Below, piece after piece: positions 16,966 to 25,702 of a stretch of DNA of 64,000 nt. The translations under genes were made by a program, and so were the position numbers. Each line of letters begins with the position of its first letter. Positions within the stretch are counted from its first letter, which is position 1. The notes under the pieces were generated by a model. The model searched no databases. It was not told the origin of the DNA and saw nothing but the letters and a program-made list of their open reading frames with translations. Origin of the DNA: an uncultured Geobacter sp. (GTDB lineage Bacteria; Desulfobacterota; Desulfuromonadia; Geobacterales; CAIOGM01); assembly GCA_903857795.1 (NCBI GenBank), contig CAIOGM010000140.1, positions 1 through 64,000 on the forward strand. Direction: 5' to 3'.

Positions 16966-17013
16966 GTTAGTTCTCCTTGAATTGGGGATAGTGGTGGTTA
17001 ATTGAAAATATGA

Positions 17014-17595
17014 TTAATGCTCAAAGACAGTGGAAAGGGCAATTTGCAGATCGGGAAATATCGTCACCGGGGCCATTACTTCAGCAGCATAAATCTCAGG
17101 ACGGCCATAGCGTCCGTTAGCCCCTCGGACGAAGGTCATGACCTTCTTTTCTGTCGGGTCCACGATCCAGTACTCCCGCACCCCGGCCCGTTCGTAACGT
17201 TCAAATTTTATATTGAGATCCTTGTGAGCAGTTCCCGGGGAGAGGATCTCTACCACCAGGTCCGGCGCTCCACGGCAGCCGGCCTCGTCCAGTTTGTGTC
17301 TGTCGCAGATCACCGATAGGTCGGGCTGCACCACTGTCTGAATCAGTTCATCAATCTCGTCAGCCGCGGGGAGACGGACGTCAAATGGGGCGGCAAAGAG
17401 CCGACAGGGTTTATCAACCAGATAATTGGCGAACTGCCGTGACAATTCCATCAAAATCCCCTGATGCCGTAACCTGGGCGCAGGAGCCATGCCATAGGGG
17501 ATTCCGTCGATCAACTCCCACCGCTCGTCGTCATCCCACGTCAGGTAATCACCGTAGGTGAACTGTTCGTCCAGCTTTCGCGCCAAAGGTCCCAT
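17014..17595 (-). CDS. Uma2-family (DUF820) restriction-endonuclease-fold protein
   Basis: 193 residues from ATG 17595, chosen because it follows GGGAG and matches the family start (FTYGDYLTWDDDERWELIDGIPY). Uma2 proteins have a PD-(D/E)xK nuclease fold. The candidate active residues are Asp in VQPDLSVICD and the ExK-like GAPDLVVEILSP pair. Family members are abundant in cyanobacteria and Geobacterales as solitary genes of unknown purpose, and some are transposon-associated. It sits immediately downstream of the PHP-kinase fusion. Nothing around it suggests restriction or defence activity. Confidence 0.78.
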   Translation of the reverse strand: MGPLARKLDEQFTYGDYLTWDDDERWELIDGIPYGMAPAPRLRHQGILMELSRQFANYLVDKPCRLFAAPFDVRLPAADEIDELIQTVVQPDLSVICDRHKLDEAGCRGAPDLVVEILSPGTAHKDLNIKFERYERAGVREYWIVDPTEKKVMTFVRGANGRYGRPEIYAAEVMAPVTIFPDLQIALSTVFEH

Positions 17596-17608
17596 AAAAG
17601 AACTCCCT

Positions 17609-19120
17609 TTAACTTGAGGAGTGCGCGCCGCATAAGAGCTGCTCGCTCTCCAGAAGAAGCCTCTGAAGGTTCTCGCTCTCGCCAAGCCCCACCTTGATGA
17701 GGTAGGCGGCGATGCTGAGATTGATCCGCGCCCTGAACAGCCCCACCTGACGGATGAAGCCATCGGCTACCCCACCGGTCGCATCCCGGTAGGCGTCGAG
17801 AAAGAGCTCATCGGGGTAGGCTGATCGGAGTTCGGGGAAATCGTGGAACTGGTTGGCGAACTGGGCCAGAAAACAACCCACGTCAAAGGCCGGGGGGATG
17901 ACACTGGAGCCGGCGAAGTCGATGGCCGCCAGGTAGCTCCGGGAGGAGCGCTCCTGACAGACAAAGATGTTTTTCAGATGAAAATCACCATGTCCCTGGA
18001 TAAAGCTCCCGGACTCTTCCCGGGAAAGCCGTCGCTCCTCCTCCCGAATCAGGTCGACGATCACCGCTACCCGGTCGCTGAAGCGATGGCCGATGGCGGT
18101 AAAACGCTCCAGGTACCGGGGGAGGCGCCGCTCCTCCCTGGTGATGAACTCGTCGGGGGAGGTAAGCCGGAGCCGGCAGTCATGGAGTTTGGCCAGCCAC
18201 CCGGCAGCCATGACGAGCCATCTCTCCCCATCGTTGACGGGATCGGCGCGAAGCCGGTCATAGAGCGTTTTCCCCCGGAGACTCTCCTCGATGACGGTCT
18301 TCGTGGACGCATCGATGTCGATGGGGCGCGGGATCCGATAGCACCCGCCGTCGAACCCGTGGGCCGCCAGCTCCGTCATGATCCGGAACGCCCGGTCAGC
18401 CGCTTTCCAGGCCCGTTCGTCGGTCATCTTCCGGATGATGATCCGCTCCCGTACCTCGTCCTCTCCCTTGGTGCCGATGACCACCTCTGTCACCAGGGTA
18501 TTGGCGCCGGAGTGGGGGATCTCTTTGAGAAACGGGCGGCAGCGCCCTGCCTTCAGCTCCGCCGCCAGTTCGGCCATGCCGGTAACCGGGTGATCGAACT
18601 GGGTCGGATACATTCCTGCATAGCCGTCACCATGGGTATCGGTGCCGCCGATGGCCGCGAACTTGTGGCGGTGCCACTCCTGAAGTGCCTTGCTGTTCTC
18701 CCGCATGGTCTGGTTGGAGTTGAAGAGCTCGATGCAGTCCACCGGCGGGGCGGCGAGGAGCGCCTCCTTGGGAATCCTCCCGTTCCGGTAGGGGTGGGCC
18801 CAGACCAGGGCTGCCGTGGGGAATTCCGCCCTGATTGCGGCAAGGGGGGTCCCCCGGTCGAGGGAGCGGTAAGCGCCATAGACGAGTACGTCACCGATGT
18901 CCGAGGTCCTGACCTCTTGCCCTGACAGGATGAGGAAATGTTCGGGAACCTGGGCCTCCCGGCGGACCGACAGCAGCTCCTCGTCGGGCCAGCGGTAATG
19001 ATGATCGGTGAAGACGATCCCCTGCAGCCCTTTGGCGAAGACCTGCCGGATCAGCTCCACTGCGGCGATGGTGCTGCAGGGGGAATGCTCCGCCGTATGG
19101 GCGTGCATCTCTATGAGCAC
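17609..19120 (-). CDS. PHP phosphoesterase fused to an aminoglycoside-phosphotransferase-like kinase
   Basis: 503 residues from a GTG at 19120 that overlaps the hisS stop. Residues 1-205 are a PHP domain: EMHAHTAEHS at 5-13, FTDHHYRW, WAHPYRNGR and IGGTDTHGDG supply the metal ligands. Residues about 230-495 form an APH/choline-kinase-like fold with catalytic loop HGDFHLKNIF and metal-binding IDFAG. PHP domains hydrolyse phosphate esters and APH domains add phosphate to small molecules, so the two halves could act on one substrate in opposite directions. Translational coupling to hisS hints at a link to histidine or tRNA charging, but PHP also occurs in histidinol phosphatase, so this is only suggestive. 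Confidence 0.8.
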   Translation of the reverse strand: MLIEMHAHTAEHSPCSTIAAVELIRQVFAKGLQGIVFTDHHYRWPDEELLSVRREAQVPEHFLILSGQEVRTSDIGDVLVYGAYRSLDRGTPLAAIRAEFPTAALVWAHPYRNGRIPKEALLAAPPVDCIELFNSNQTMRENSKALQEWHRHKFAAIGGTDTHGDGYAGMYPTQFDHPVTGMAELAAELKAGRCRPFLKEIPHSGANTLVTEVVIGTKGEDEVRERIIIRKMTDERAWKAADRAFRIMTELAAHGFDGGCYRIPRPIDIDASTKTVIEESLRGKTLYDRLRADPVNDGERWLVMAAGWLAKLHDCRLRLTSPDEFITREERRLPRYLERFTAIGHRFSDRVAVIVDLIREEERRLSREESGSFIQGHGDFHLKNIFVCQERSSRSYLAAIDFAGSSVIPPAFDVGCFLAQFANQFHDFPELRSAYPDELFLDAYRDATGGVADGFIRQVGLFRARINLSIAAYLIKVGLGESENLQRLLLESEQLLCGAHSSS

Positions 19121-20364
19121 GACAAGGCCTCTGCCAGGAGAGACGGATCAAGTGGGCTCGCCACCTGGACTCCGGTTGCCATGGCCTTGAGCATCCCGCT
19201 GGCGGTAAGGAGTTCCTCTTCGCCGATGATCAGGGTGAAGCGCGCCTTGAGTTTGTCCGCCCGGCGCATCTGGCTCTTGAGACTCTTCCCCTCATAATCG
19301 ATCTCCACCCAGAACCCCTGGCGCTGGAGCTGAATCATGAGACGAAACGCCTCGTCCCCGGCTGCCTCGCCGTGGGCGGCGATGAAGAGGTCGGGAGAGC
19401 GCCCCGTCTCCCTATCGGCGAGGAGCAGCGCAACCCGCTCCACCCCCATGGCGAAACCGATTCCCGGAAGAGCCGGTCCACCCAGCTCCTGGATCAGCCC
19501 GTCGTAGCGTCCTCCGGCGGCCACGGCGCTCTGGGCGCCAAGAAGCCCGGTCACCAGCTCGAAGGTGGTCCGGGTGTAGTAGTCCAGCCCCCGGACCATG
19601 CGGGAGTTGATGGTAAAGGGGGTCGCGGTCGCCTCAAGATGACGGCGTACCGCCACAAAGTGGTCATCGCACCCCTGGCAGAGGTGGTCCAAGACCGAGG
19701 GAGCGTCGGCGGTCGTCTCGCCGCATCCGGCAACCTTGCAGTCCAGCGCCCGGAGGGGATTGGTTTCCATCCGGCGCCGGCAGTCATCGCAGAGCCGCTC
19801 CAGCCGCTCCAGGAGGAATCCCTTAAGGCTGGCCCGGTATGCCGGACGGCAGTCGGGGCAGCCCAGTGAATTGATCTGAAGGGTCGGTTCGGTCAACCCC
19901 AGATCGGTAAAGAAGTGACAGAGCATCACCAGGAGCTGGGCGTCGACCCGGGGATTGGTGACACCGACGACCTCGGCCCCGATCTGATGGAACTGACGGG
20001 AACGCCCCTTCTGGGGGCGTTCGTAACGGAACATGGGGCCCAGATAGTAGAGCTTGGTCACCGGGTCGAGGACCTGGAGCTTGTGCTCGATGAAGGCCCG
20101 CATCACACCGGCGGTCCCCTCGGGGCGGAGCGTCACCAGGTTCTCCCCCTTGTCGGTAAAGGAGTACATCTCTTTCTCCACGATATCCGTGGCGTCGCCG
20201 ATGGAGCGGGCAAAGAGCTCAGTCTTCTCCATGATGGGGACCCGGATTTCGGAGAAGCCGTAGATCCCGAAGACCCTCCGCGCCGTCGCCTCGATCAGCT
20301 GCCACTTCTCCACCTGGTTGGGGAGGATGTCATTGAATCCCTTGATACCGGTAGTAATCGCCAC
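19111..20364 (-). CDS. hisS: Histidyl-tRNA synthetase
   Basis: Class II synthetase that charges tRNA-His. The start is GTG 20364 (AAGGAG six bases upstream); the longer open frame adds unrelated residues. This gives 417 residues, normal for HisS, opening VAITTGIKGFNDILPNQVEKW. Motif 2 is FRYERPQKGRSRQFHQIG. The histidine-specific motif is RGLDYYTRTTFE, and motif 3 is PGIGFAMGVERVALLL. A C-terminal anticodon domain ends the protein. The adjacent PHP-kinase gene overlaps its 3' end. Confidence 0.95.
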   Translation of the reverse strand: MAITTGIKGFNDILPNQVEKWQLIEATARRVFGIYGFSEIRVPIMEKTELFARSIGDATDIVEKEMYSFTDKGENLVTLRPEGTAGVMRAFIEHKLQVLDPVTKLYYLGPMFRYERPQKGRSRQFHQIGAEVVGVTNPRVDAQLLVMLCHFFTDLGLTEPTLQINSLGCPDCRPAYRASLKGFLLERLERLCDDCRRRMETNPLRALDCKVAGCGETTADAPSVLDHLCQGCDDHFVAVRRHLEATATPFTINSRMVRGLDYYTRTTFELVTGLLGAQSAVAAGGRYDGLIQELGGPALPGIGFAMGVERVALLLADRETGRSPDLFIAAHGEAAGDEAFRLMIQLQRQGFWVEIDYEGKSLKSQMRRADKLKARFTLIIGEEELLTASGMLKAMATGVQVASPLDPSLLAEALSCS

Positions 20365-20380
20365 CCTGTTCTCCTTGTCG

Positions 20381-21766
20381 TTACTTAACGCCGCCGGTGG
20401 GAAGGAGCGCCGGCAGAACACGGTTGCGCCCCCCCTCCTTGCCGCGGTACATGGCCTGGTCCGCCAGCTCCAGGAGCTGCTGTTTCGCTGCGGTATGGAG
20501 CGGGTAGCAGGCATACCCCAGAGAGGCGCTGATCCTCACCGCGAGCCCCTCCCCTACCGCAAAGATCTGCTCCTCGATGGAGCGTCTGATCCGCTCCGAA
20601 ACCAGGGCCGCTTCGTTGAGCCCCGCCTCCACCAGGATGATGGTATACTCGTCGCCGCCGTAGCGGATCACCACGTCGATGTCCCGCACCGTCTTCTTGA
20701 GGAGGTTTCCGACCTCCTTGAGGACGAGACTCCCGATCCGGTGGCCGTGAGTGTCATTGACCTGCTTGAAGTTGTCCAGATCGAGGAAGAGCAGCGCCAG
20801 ACTGGAACCGTAGCGCCTCACCCGCTTGGTCTCCCGTTCAAGGACTCTGTCCAGGTAGCGGTAGTTGAAAAGTCCGGTTAGCTCGTCGATGTAGACCAGG
20901 TTGTTCATACTCTTGTAGCGGAGGGCGTTCTCGAAGGCCAGAGTCGACTGATCCAGGAGCAGATCCAGACGCTCCAGGTTTATATCGGCGGGGAGAGTGC
21001 TGCCGTGGTTGTTGAAGATGATCACGTACCCCTGGATATCATGGTGCGCCCTGATGTAGATGACCAGGGCCTCCCGAAGATCCAGTGACGGGAAGACATC
21101 AGGCAGCGCCAGGCTGTCGATCCGCTTGTAACTCTTGGTACCGTCCTCCTTGGCCAAAAACGTCGCCAGAAACCGCACGCCGATCCTGTGCCCTTCCCGA
21201 ACGGAAAAACCGAGGAGATGCTGGGGAAAGAGTGTCCCATCGGGCCGCGGAAAGAGCCCGATGGCCCGCTCCGCGTAGAGCAGCTTGGCCAGTGACTGGG
21301 TGAGGAGGGGATGGAGCCGGTCGAAGTCGATACAGCCGGTCAGAGACGCCCCGAGCTGGTAGAGGTTGAGCAGCTCCTTGAGTCCGCTGTTCTCAGCCAT
21401 GAGCCGCTGCTGCTCGATACAGAGGGCCACAGTGTGCCGGAAATCGTCGTGATTGAACGGTTTCACCAGGTAGTCCCTGGCCCCCTGTTTGATCGCGGCC
21501 AGGGCGCTCTCAACGTCGGCGTTGCCGGTTACGATGATGACGTCAATGGACGGGTCACGCTCCTTGACAACCCCCAGGAGTTGCAGCCCACTCATCCCCG
21601 GCATGACCAGGTCGGTGACGACCAGCTCGAACTTCCCGCTCTCCACAAGATCAGCGGCCTCTTCTCCGGAAAAGGCGATCTCCACCTCATGCCCGTCTCC
21701 AATGAGGAGCTCCTGGCAGAGAAGGGCAAAGAAACGATCATCGTCTACGACTAATATCCGCGACAT
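20381..21766 (-). CDS. Response regulator diguanylate cyclase (REC-linker-GGDEF)
   Basis: 461 residues. Receiver domain 1-120 has RILVVDDDRFF, phospho-acceptor Asp in VVTDLVMPG and Lys in YLVKPFN. A GAF-like linker spans about 140-285. The GGDEF domain at about 290-455 has signature RYGGDEYTI, with Tyr in place of the usual Phe, and an RDID product-inhibition I-site five residues upstream. It should make cyclic di-GMP upon phosphorylation. The histidine kinase encoded just upstream on the same strand is the obvious phosphodonor candidate. Confidence 0.88.
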   Translation of the reverse strand: MSRILVVDDDRFFALLCQELLIGDGHEVEIAFSGEEAADLVESGKFELVVTDLVMPGMSGLQLLGVVKERDPSIDVIIVTGNADVESALAAIKQGARDYLVKPFNHDDFRHTVALCIEQQRLMAENSGLKELLNLYQLGASLTGCIDFDRLHPLLTQSLAKLLYAERAIGLFPRPDGTLFPQHLLGFSVREGHRIGVRFLATFLAKEDGTKSYKRIDSLALPDVFPSLDLREALVIYIRAHHDIQGYVIIFNNHGSTLPADINLERLDLLLDQSTLAFENALRYKSMNNLVYIDELTGLFNYRYLDRVLERETKRVRRYGSSLALLFLDLDNFKQVNDTHGHRIGSLVLKEVGNLLKKTVRDIDVVIRYGGDEYTIILVEAGLNEAALVSERIRRSIEEQIFAVGEGLAVRISASLGYACYPLHTAAKQQLLELADQAMYRGKEGGRNRVLPALLPTGGVK

Positions 21767-21907
21767 CGGGATGGGCACCTTTCAACGCACCGGCAGTGAG
21801 AGTGTTCGCGACTGGGGACAGTTCCGTTCATGGGGGATGAACCGCCTTCAATGGGGGCGTATGTTACCATTATTGTTTGGTGCTGTCCACAGCAGTCTGA
21901 TTTCGAT

Positions 21908-23560
21908 TCAGACGCCGGTTGACTCATGGGTACGAGGGAGTTTTACCGTAAAGGTTGTCCCCTGTCCGGTGACGCTTTCCACGAGGAGGTCACCATGATG
22001 CCTCCTCATGATGTCATAGGAGATGCTGAGCCCCAGCCCGGTGCCTTTACCGACCTCCTTGGTGGTAAAAAACGGCTCGAAGATCCGGCCGATTATCTCT
22101 TCGGGAATACCGCTGCCGCTGTCCCCCACCGAGGCATACACGTAGTCGGCGTCATGCCAGCAGCTCAGGGTAATCTCGCCGAACTCGGTCATGGCATGTC
22201 CGGCATTGACCAGCAGATTAAGGAAGACCTGATTCAGTTGACCCGGGTGACAGAGGACCTCCGGTGTTTCGGAATACTCCTTCCGGATAGTCGTAGCGAT
22301 GTATTTCAATTCATTCTGAACAATGGACAGAGCACTCTCCAGGCAGCTCTGCAGCTGTACCGGCTCACTCTCCGGAGCGTCTACGCGTGAAAAATACTTG
22401 AGATTTTTCACTATCTCCGTGATCCGCTCCGCTCCCTGCCGAGTCTCGCTGATCAAGTCGACACCGTCGTCCAGGATATGTGAGATACCGAGGCTCTCCC
22501 TGCCCTGGCAGATGAGTTCGGCCGCCTGCGGCTGCGACATGCTCTGTCCGCTCTCTCGTATAATTTGGTCGTAACGAACAAACTGGTCAAAATACCTGGC
22601 CAGCACCCCCAGGTTACCGGTTATGTACCCCATGGGGTTATTGATTTCATGTGCAACACCGGCCGCCACCTGTCCCAGCGAGGCCATTTTATCATTATGG
22701 ATAAGTATCTGATCTTTTTCCCGATTCTTACCCAACTCTTCAGCGACTCGCGCCTCAAGCCGCCGCTGCTGTTCCTGCAACTGGGCCTGGGCCTTCCGGC
22801 GTTCGTCAACCTCACTTCTGAGCAGCTCCGAGTTCGCCGTGAGGCTGTTCATCATCGTGGCCAGTTGCAGCAGGGAGGGGCGGAACACCAGGAGGAACTC
22901 CAGGGCCAGCAATGACAGCCCGACGACGAGAATCACCACTTCGATGGTCCGGAGGGAGGTGACACGTTCCTTCGCTTCGTTGTCGAGTTTAAAGGTTATC
23001 CTCTCCATGAGCGAGAGGAAGCGGGGCTCATTGGCAAGAACCACTCCAGCACTCTCCTTGAGGAGGAGAGGATCGACCCCATCTGCGTGGCCGCGCTTCA
23101 CGAGGGGGGTAAGCGCCGCAACCATGGCGTCATGATATGGGGTGATCTCTGCAAAAAGCGCCAGAAGCTCCGGTGACGGCGCCTGGTACGGGAGCCCCAG
23201 CCGGTCATCACCACGCTGGAGCCCTGCATGGGCGCTCTTCCAGGCAGTCAATGAACTCTCTATTTCATCCAGGTACGACTTCTGTTGCACCAGCGATGCC
23301 GAAAATTGGAGGGCCAGGACACTCTTCGCGAGGCGCTGACTCAGCATCCGCTGTCGGCCGGCGATATTGATCCGTCGTGAGTCACTCACATTGTCCAGGG
23401 CGATCCGCTGAACCAGCCATGATGACGAGATAATCGTCAACGCGATCAGGGAGAGCGCAATACCGTACACAACCTTGAGAACCGTTATTTTTTTCTCAAA
23501 CATCGGATCACGCGTCAGAGTGAACAAGGTTGGAGGGAGTGACCGGCGATCCCGCATCAT
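21908..23560 (-). CDS. Membrane histidine kinase with PilJ-type sensor
   Basis: 550 residues: a transmembrane helix at about 27-48, then [17 protein letters not shown] (the PilJ-type nitrate/pilus sensor N-terminus, residues about 64-80) and a periplasmic four-helix part. A second helix lies at about 207-228, followed by a coiled coil and a HisKA box [13 protein letters not shown]. The HATPase domain has N box [11 protein letters not shown]1 [11 protein letters not shown] and G2 [15 protein letters not shown]. The start is uncertain: MMRDRRS at 23560 lies in a sequence duplicated from the neighbouring gene, while MFEKKITV (23503) is closer to family starts. It probably pairs with the REC-GGDEF protein 129 bp downstream. 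Confidence 0.85.
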   Translation of the reverse strand: MMRDRRSLPPTLFTLTRDPMFEKKITVLKVVYGIALSLIALTIISSSWLVQRIALDNVSDSRRINIAGRQRMLSQRLAKSVLALQFSASLVQQKSYLDEIESSLTAWKSAHAGLQRGDDRLGLPYQAPSPELLALFAEITPYHDAMVAALTPLVKRGHADGVDPLLLKESAGVVLANEPRFLSLMERITFKLDNEAKERVTSLRTIEVVILVVGLSLLALEFLLVFRPSLLQLATMMNSLTANSELLRSEVDERRKAQAQLQEQQRRLEARVAEELGKNREKDQILIHNDKMASLGQVAAGVAHEINNPMGYITGNLGVLARYFDQFVRYDQIIRESGQSMSQPQAAELICQGRESLGISHILDDGVDLISETRQGAERITEIVKNLKYFSRVDAPESEPVQLQSCLESALSIVQNELKYIATTIRKEYSETPEVLCHPGQLNQVFLNLLVNAGHAMTEFGEITLSCWHDADYVYASVGDSGSGIPEEIIGRIFEPFFTTKEVGKGTGLGLSISYDIMRRHHGDLLVESVTGQGTTFTVKLPRTHESTGV

Positions 23561-23618
23561 TTACCGCTCGAGTCAACAGGTCGTAGGGAGTGATCAGCGG
23601 CCCCGTATTATTTACCGC
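23535..23618. repeat. Imperfect 33-bp direct duplication at the ychJ/kinase junction
   Basis: Positions 23535-23567 and 23586-23618 match at 27 of 33 bases. The right copy is the 3' end of the YchJ-like gene including its stop. The left copy supplies the first codons of the kinase frame. Six transitions separate them. Confidence 0.6.
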
Positions 23619-24090
23619 AACATTTCTTATACTTGACTCCGCTGCCGCAGAGACAGGGATCATTTCGGCCGACCTTGCTGACGACGAGCGGTTTCCTTTT
23701 AACCATGACCCCTTCGGTGAAGAACCACCTGTCTCCTACTTTCTTGAACCGGCCGCACTCGTGATGCTCCCGGTTGACATCCTTCTCCGTGTACCGGGCG
23801 ATGAACTCCACCTCGCCCACCGTGTCATCCACCCCGCCCTTGGTGGCGCCGACTATCTCCAGCCCTTGCCATTTAGACTGTTCGGCCCACGCCCGTGTCC
23901 CCTCATGATCGTAACCTTCCCGATGGTCGGGGTGGCTGCTCTCGAAGACGAAATCCATCTTGAGCCCCACATAGGCCGAATAGCGCGCCCTCATCAGTTG
24001 TTCAGCCGTCGGGGCGGGGTGAACCCCGGTAATGATCGGTTCACAGCAATGGGCGTAGCCTTCGCCGCTGCCACAGGGGCATAAATCCAT
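23608..24090 (-). CDS. YchJ-like SEC-C motif protein
   Basis: 160 residues from ATG 24090 with GGAGGAG upstream. SEC-C zinc-binding motifs sit at both ends: CPCGSGEGYAHCC at residues 4-16 and CLCGSGVKYKKCC at the C-terminus. Between them is the YchJ NTF2-like domain (RARYSAYVGLKMDFVFESSHP and VEFIARYTEKD). Function in bacteria is not established; SEC-C units bind zinc and often contact SecB or other proteins. The start is fixed by the family MDLCPCGSG. The last bases overlap the duplication described separately. Confidence 0.82.
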   Translation of the reverse strand: MDLCPCGSGEGYAHCCEPIITGVHPAPTAEQLMRARYSAYVGLKMDFVFESSHPDHREGYDHEGTRAWAEQSKWQGLEIVGATKGGVDDTVGEVEFIARYTEKDVNREHHECGRFKKVGDRWFFTEGVMVKRKPLVVSKVGRNDPCLCGSGVKYKKCCGK

Positions 24091-24296
24091 GGTCTGTTCT
24101 CCTCCGCAGGAATGAGTAAGAATCGCGAGCGCCATCATACGCGATGCGTGACCGCAAACGCTACTGTTTGATTGAGATTTTTTTCGCACGAACGATAAGT
24201 TCTCCCCATCCGGAAATTACCCTTGACCGGAGAGCGAAGAATCATTATGTTTTGCCAAGCTAAAAAACAGACCACCATCCAAAGGAGGCGCTCTCC

Positions 24297-24797
24297 ATGC
24301 CGATCTATGAGTTCTACTGCGACGACTGCCACACCATCTTCAATTTCCTCTCCCGCCAGGTGAATACGGAGAAGCGCCCCGGCTGTCCCCTCTGCAGTCG
24401 CCCGGATCTGGAGCGCCAGGTCTCCTCTTTTGCCGTCTCCAAAGGGCGTCCGGAGAGCGAGGAGCAGCAGTCGGGAATGCCCGACATGGATGAGGAAAAG
24501 CTGGAACGGGCCATGCTCTCCATGGCCGGTGAGATGGAGGGGTTGGATGAAAACGACCCACGGGCCATGGCCCGGTTCATGCGGCGATTTTCCGAAAACA
24601 CCGGGATGAACCTGGGCCCCATGGAGGAAGCGATTCGCCGTCTGGAGTCCGGCGCCGATCCCGAGCGACTGGAAGAGGAGATGGGGGGACTCTTTGACGA
24701 TGACAGTATGGAGAATCTCTTCTCAAAAGAGGGGATCAAGGGGCTGAAACGGAAATATGTTCCTCCCACTCACGATGAAACGCTCTACACTCTCTGA
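24297..24797 (+). CDS. FmdB-family zinc-ribbon regulatory protein
   Basis: A 166-residue protein whose first 45 residues are the FmdB zinc ribbon (MPIYEFYCDDCHTIF, then CPLCSRPDLERQ: two CxxC pairs). The remaining 120 residues are acidic and helical, with repeated Met/Glu (MSMAGEMEGLDENDPRAMARFMRRF). FmdB ribbons are putative DNA- or RNA-binding regulators. The extended acidic tail ends in YVPPTHDETLYTL and is common in Geobacter relatives. ATG 24297 follows AAAGGAGG. No operon partner is evident. Confidence 0.78.
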   Translation: MPIYEFYCDDCHTIFNFLSRQVNTEKRPGCPLCSRPDLERQVSSFAVSKGRPESEEQQSGMPDMDEEKLERAMLSMAGEMEGLDENDPRAMARFMRRFSENTGMNLGPMEEAIRRLESGADPERLEEEMGGLFDDDSMENLFSKEGIKGLKRKYVPPTHDETLYTL

Positions 24798-24920
24798 CCT
24801 CTGGCGCTCTCCGACGTCGATTTCGACTGTCCCGCCGATGGTTCTTCCGATTGACAACCATAGAGCATCACCCTATAATGACGCTACTTTTTAGCATCAG
24901 CCCCACAGGAGGATAAACCG

Positions 24921-25148
24921 ATGAAAAGTTCATGGATAGGCTCGCTGCTTGTCGTGCTGTTGACCGCTGCGTTTCTGGGTGGGTGCTGTTGCCCGGGAGG
25001 AGGATCGTCCAGCAAAACCGAGACCACCATCAACTCGACGACATTAGGGCAGCAGTTGACCGACCTCAAGGAAGCCTACGACAAAGGGGCGATCACCGAG
25101 AAAGAGTACAACAAGCAGAGGCAGGAGATTCTCGACAAGGCGAACTAA
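24921..25148 (+). CDS. Small SHOCT-domain lipoprotein
   Basis: 75 residues. A signal peptide with lipobox LGGC (Cys at about 23, followed by further cysteines CCPGGG) indicates membrane anchoring. The C-terminal 30 residues, LTDLKEAYDKGAITEKEYNKQRQEILDK, match the SHOCT short helical-hairpin domain that closes many membrane and secreted proteins. ATG 24921 follows AGGAGGATAAACC. The role is unknown. It precedes yidD by 137 bp on the same strand. Confidence 0.72.
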   Translation: MKSSWIGSLLVVLLTAAFLGGCCCPGGGSSSKTETTINSTTLGQQLTDLKEAYDKGAITEKEYNKQRQEILDKAN

Positions 25149-25285
25149 CCCCCTCCTTCAGCACCATCTCCGCCAGACAGTCACCATGGCGCTGTTTTCT
25201 CCGCCGAACCGGGCAACTCTCCGGGTACGTGGCACTAAGGAAAACGGCGCCTCTTCTGTAGGTTTCGTAAAAAGAGAGAACGAGC

Positions 25286-25702
25286 TTGAACGGATCTTCC
25301 ATGAGCGCCGTCGCGGCGATTCTTGCCGCCGGAACTCTTTTGGCGGCTGCGCCTCTCCAGGGCTCAGACGCCATGAAAGGGCCACCGACTGCCGGGCAGC
25401 ATGGCCATCCTGCGGAGAGTGTTCCGGACTCCTCCCCACTGGGAGTGCTGTTCACCGGTGCGATCACTTTTTACCGGAGTGTCATCTCCCCGACCCAGAG
25501 CGCCCGCTGCGGTTTTTCTCCCTCCTGTTCCTCCTTCGGCCTGCAGGCCGTTCACGACCATGGCCCGTTTCAAGGGATACTGATGACCGCCGACCGTCTG
25601 ACCCGCTGCAACCTCCTCAAAGAAGCCGGCCCCGACTACTACCGGCTTCCCAACGGCAGGCTCTTCGATCCCGTCTCCAGAAATCTCCTTACCGAACCAT
25701 GA
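25286..25702 (+). CDS. yidD: YidD-type membrane protein insertion factor with N-terminal signal segment
   Basis: The C-terminal 85 residues are the YidD (haemolytic alpha family) domain: AITFYRSVISPTQSARCGFSPSCSSFGLQAVHDHGPFQGILMTADRLTRCN, with the conserved three-cysteine core. YidD assists YidC in membrane-protein insertion. Here about 40 residues precede the domain and include a signal-like stretch (AILAAGTLLAAAPL). The first codon may be TTG at 25286 or ATG at 25301; neither has a strong ribosome site. The stop overlaps the start of the TPR gene (ATGA). The usual rnpA-yidC context is absent, so this may be a second copy with a special client. Confidence 0.78.
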   Translation: MNGSSMSAVAAILAAGTLLAAAPLQGSDAMKGPPTAGQHGHPAESVPDSSPLGVLFTGAITFYRSVISPTQSARCGFSPSCSSFGLQAVHDHGPFQGILMTADRLTRCNLLKEAGPDYYRLPNGRLFDPVSRNLLTEP

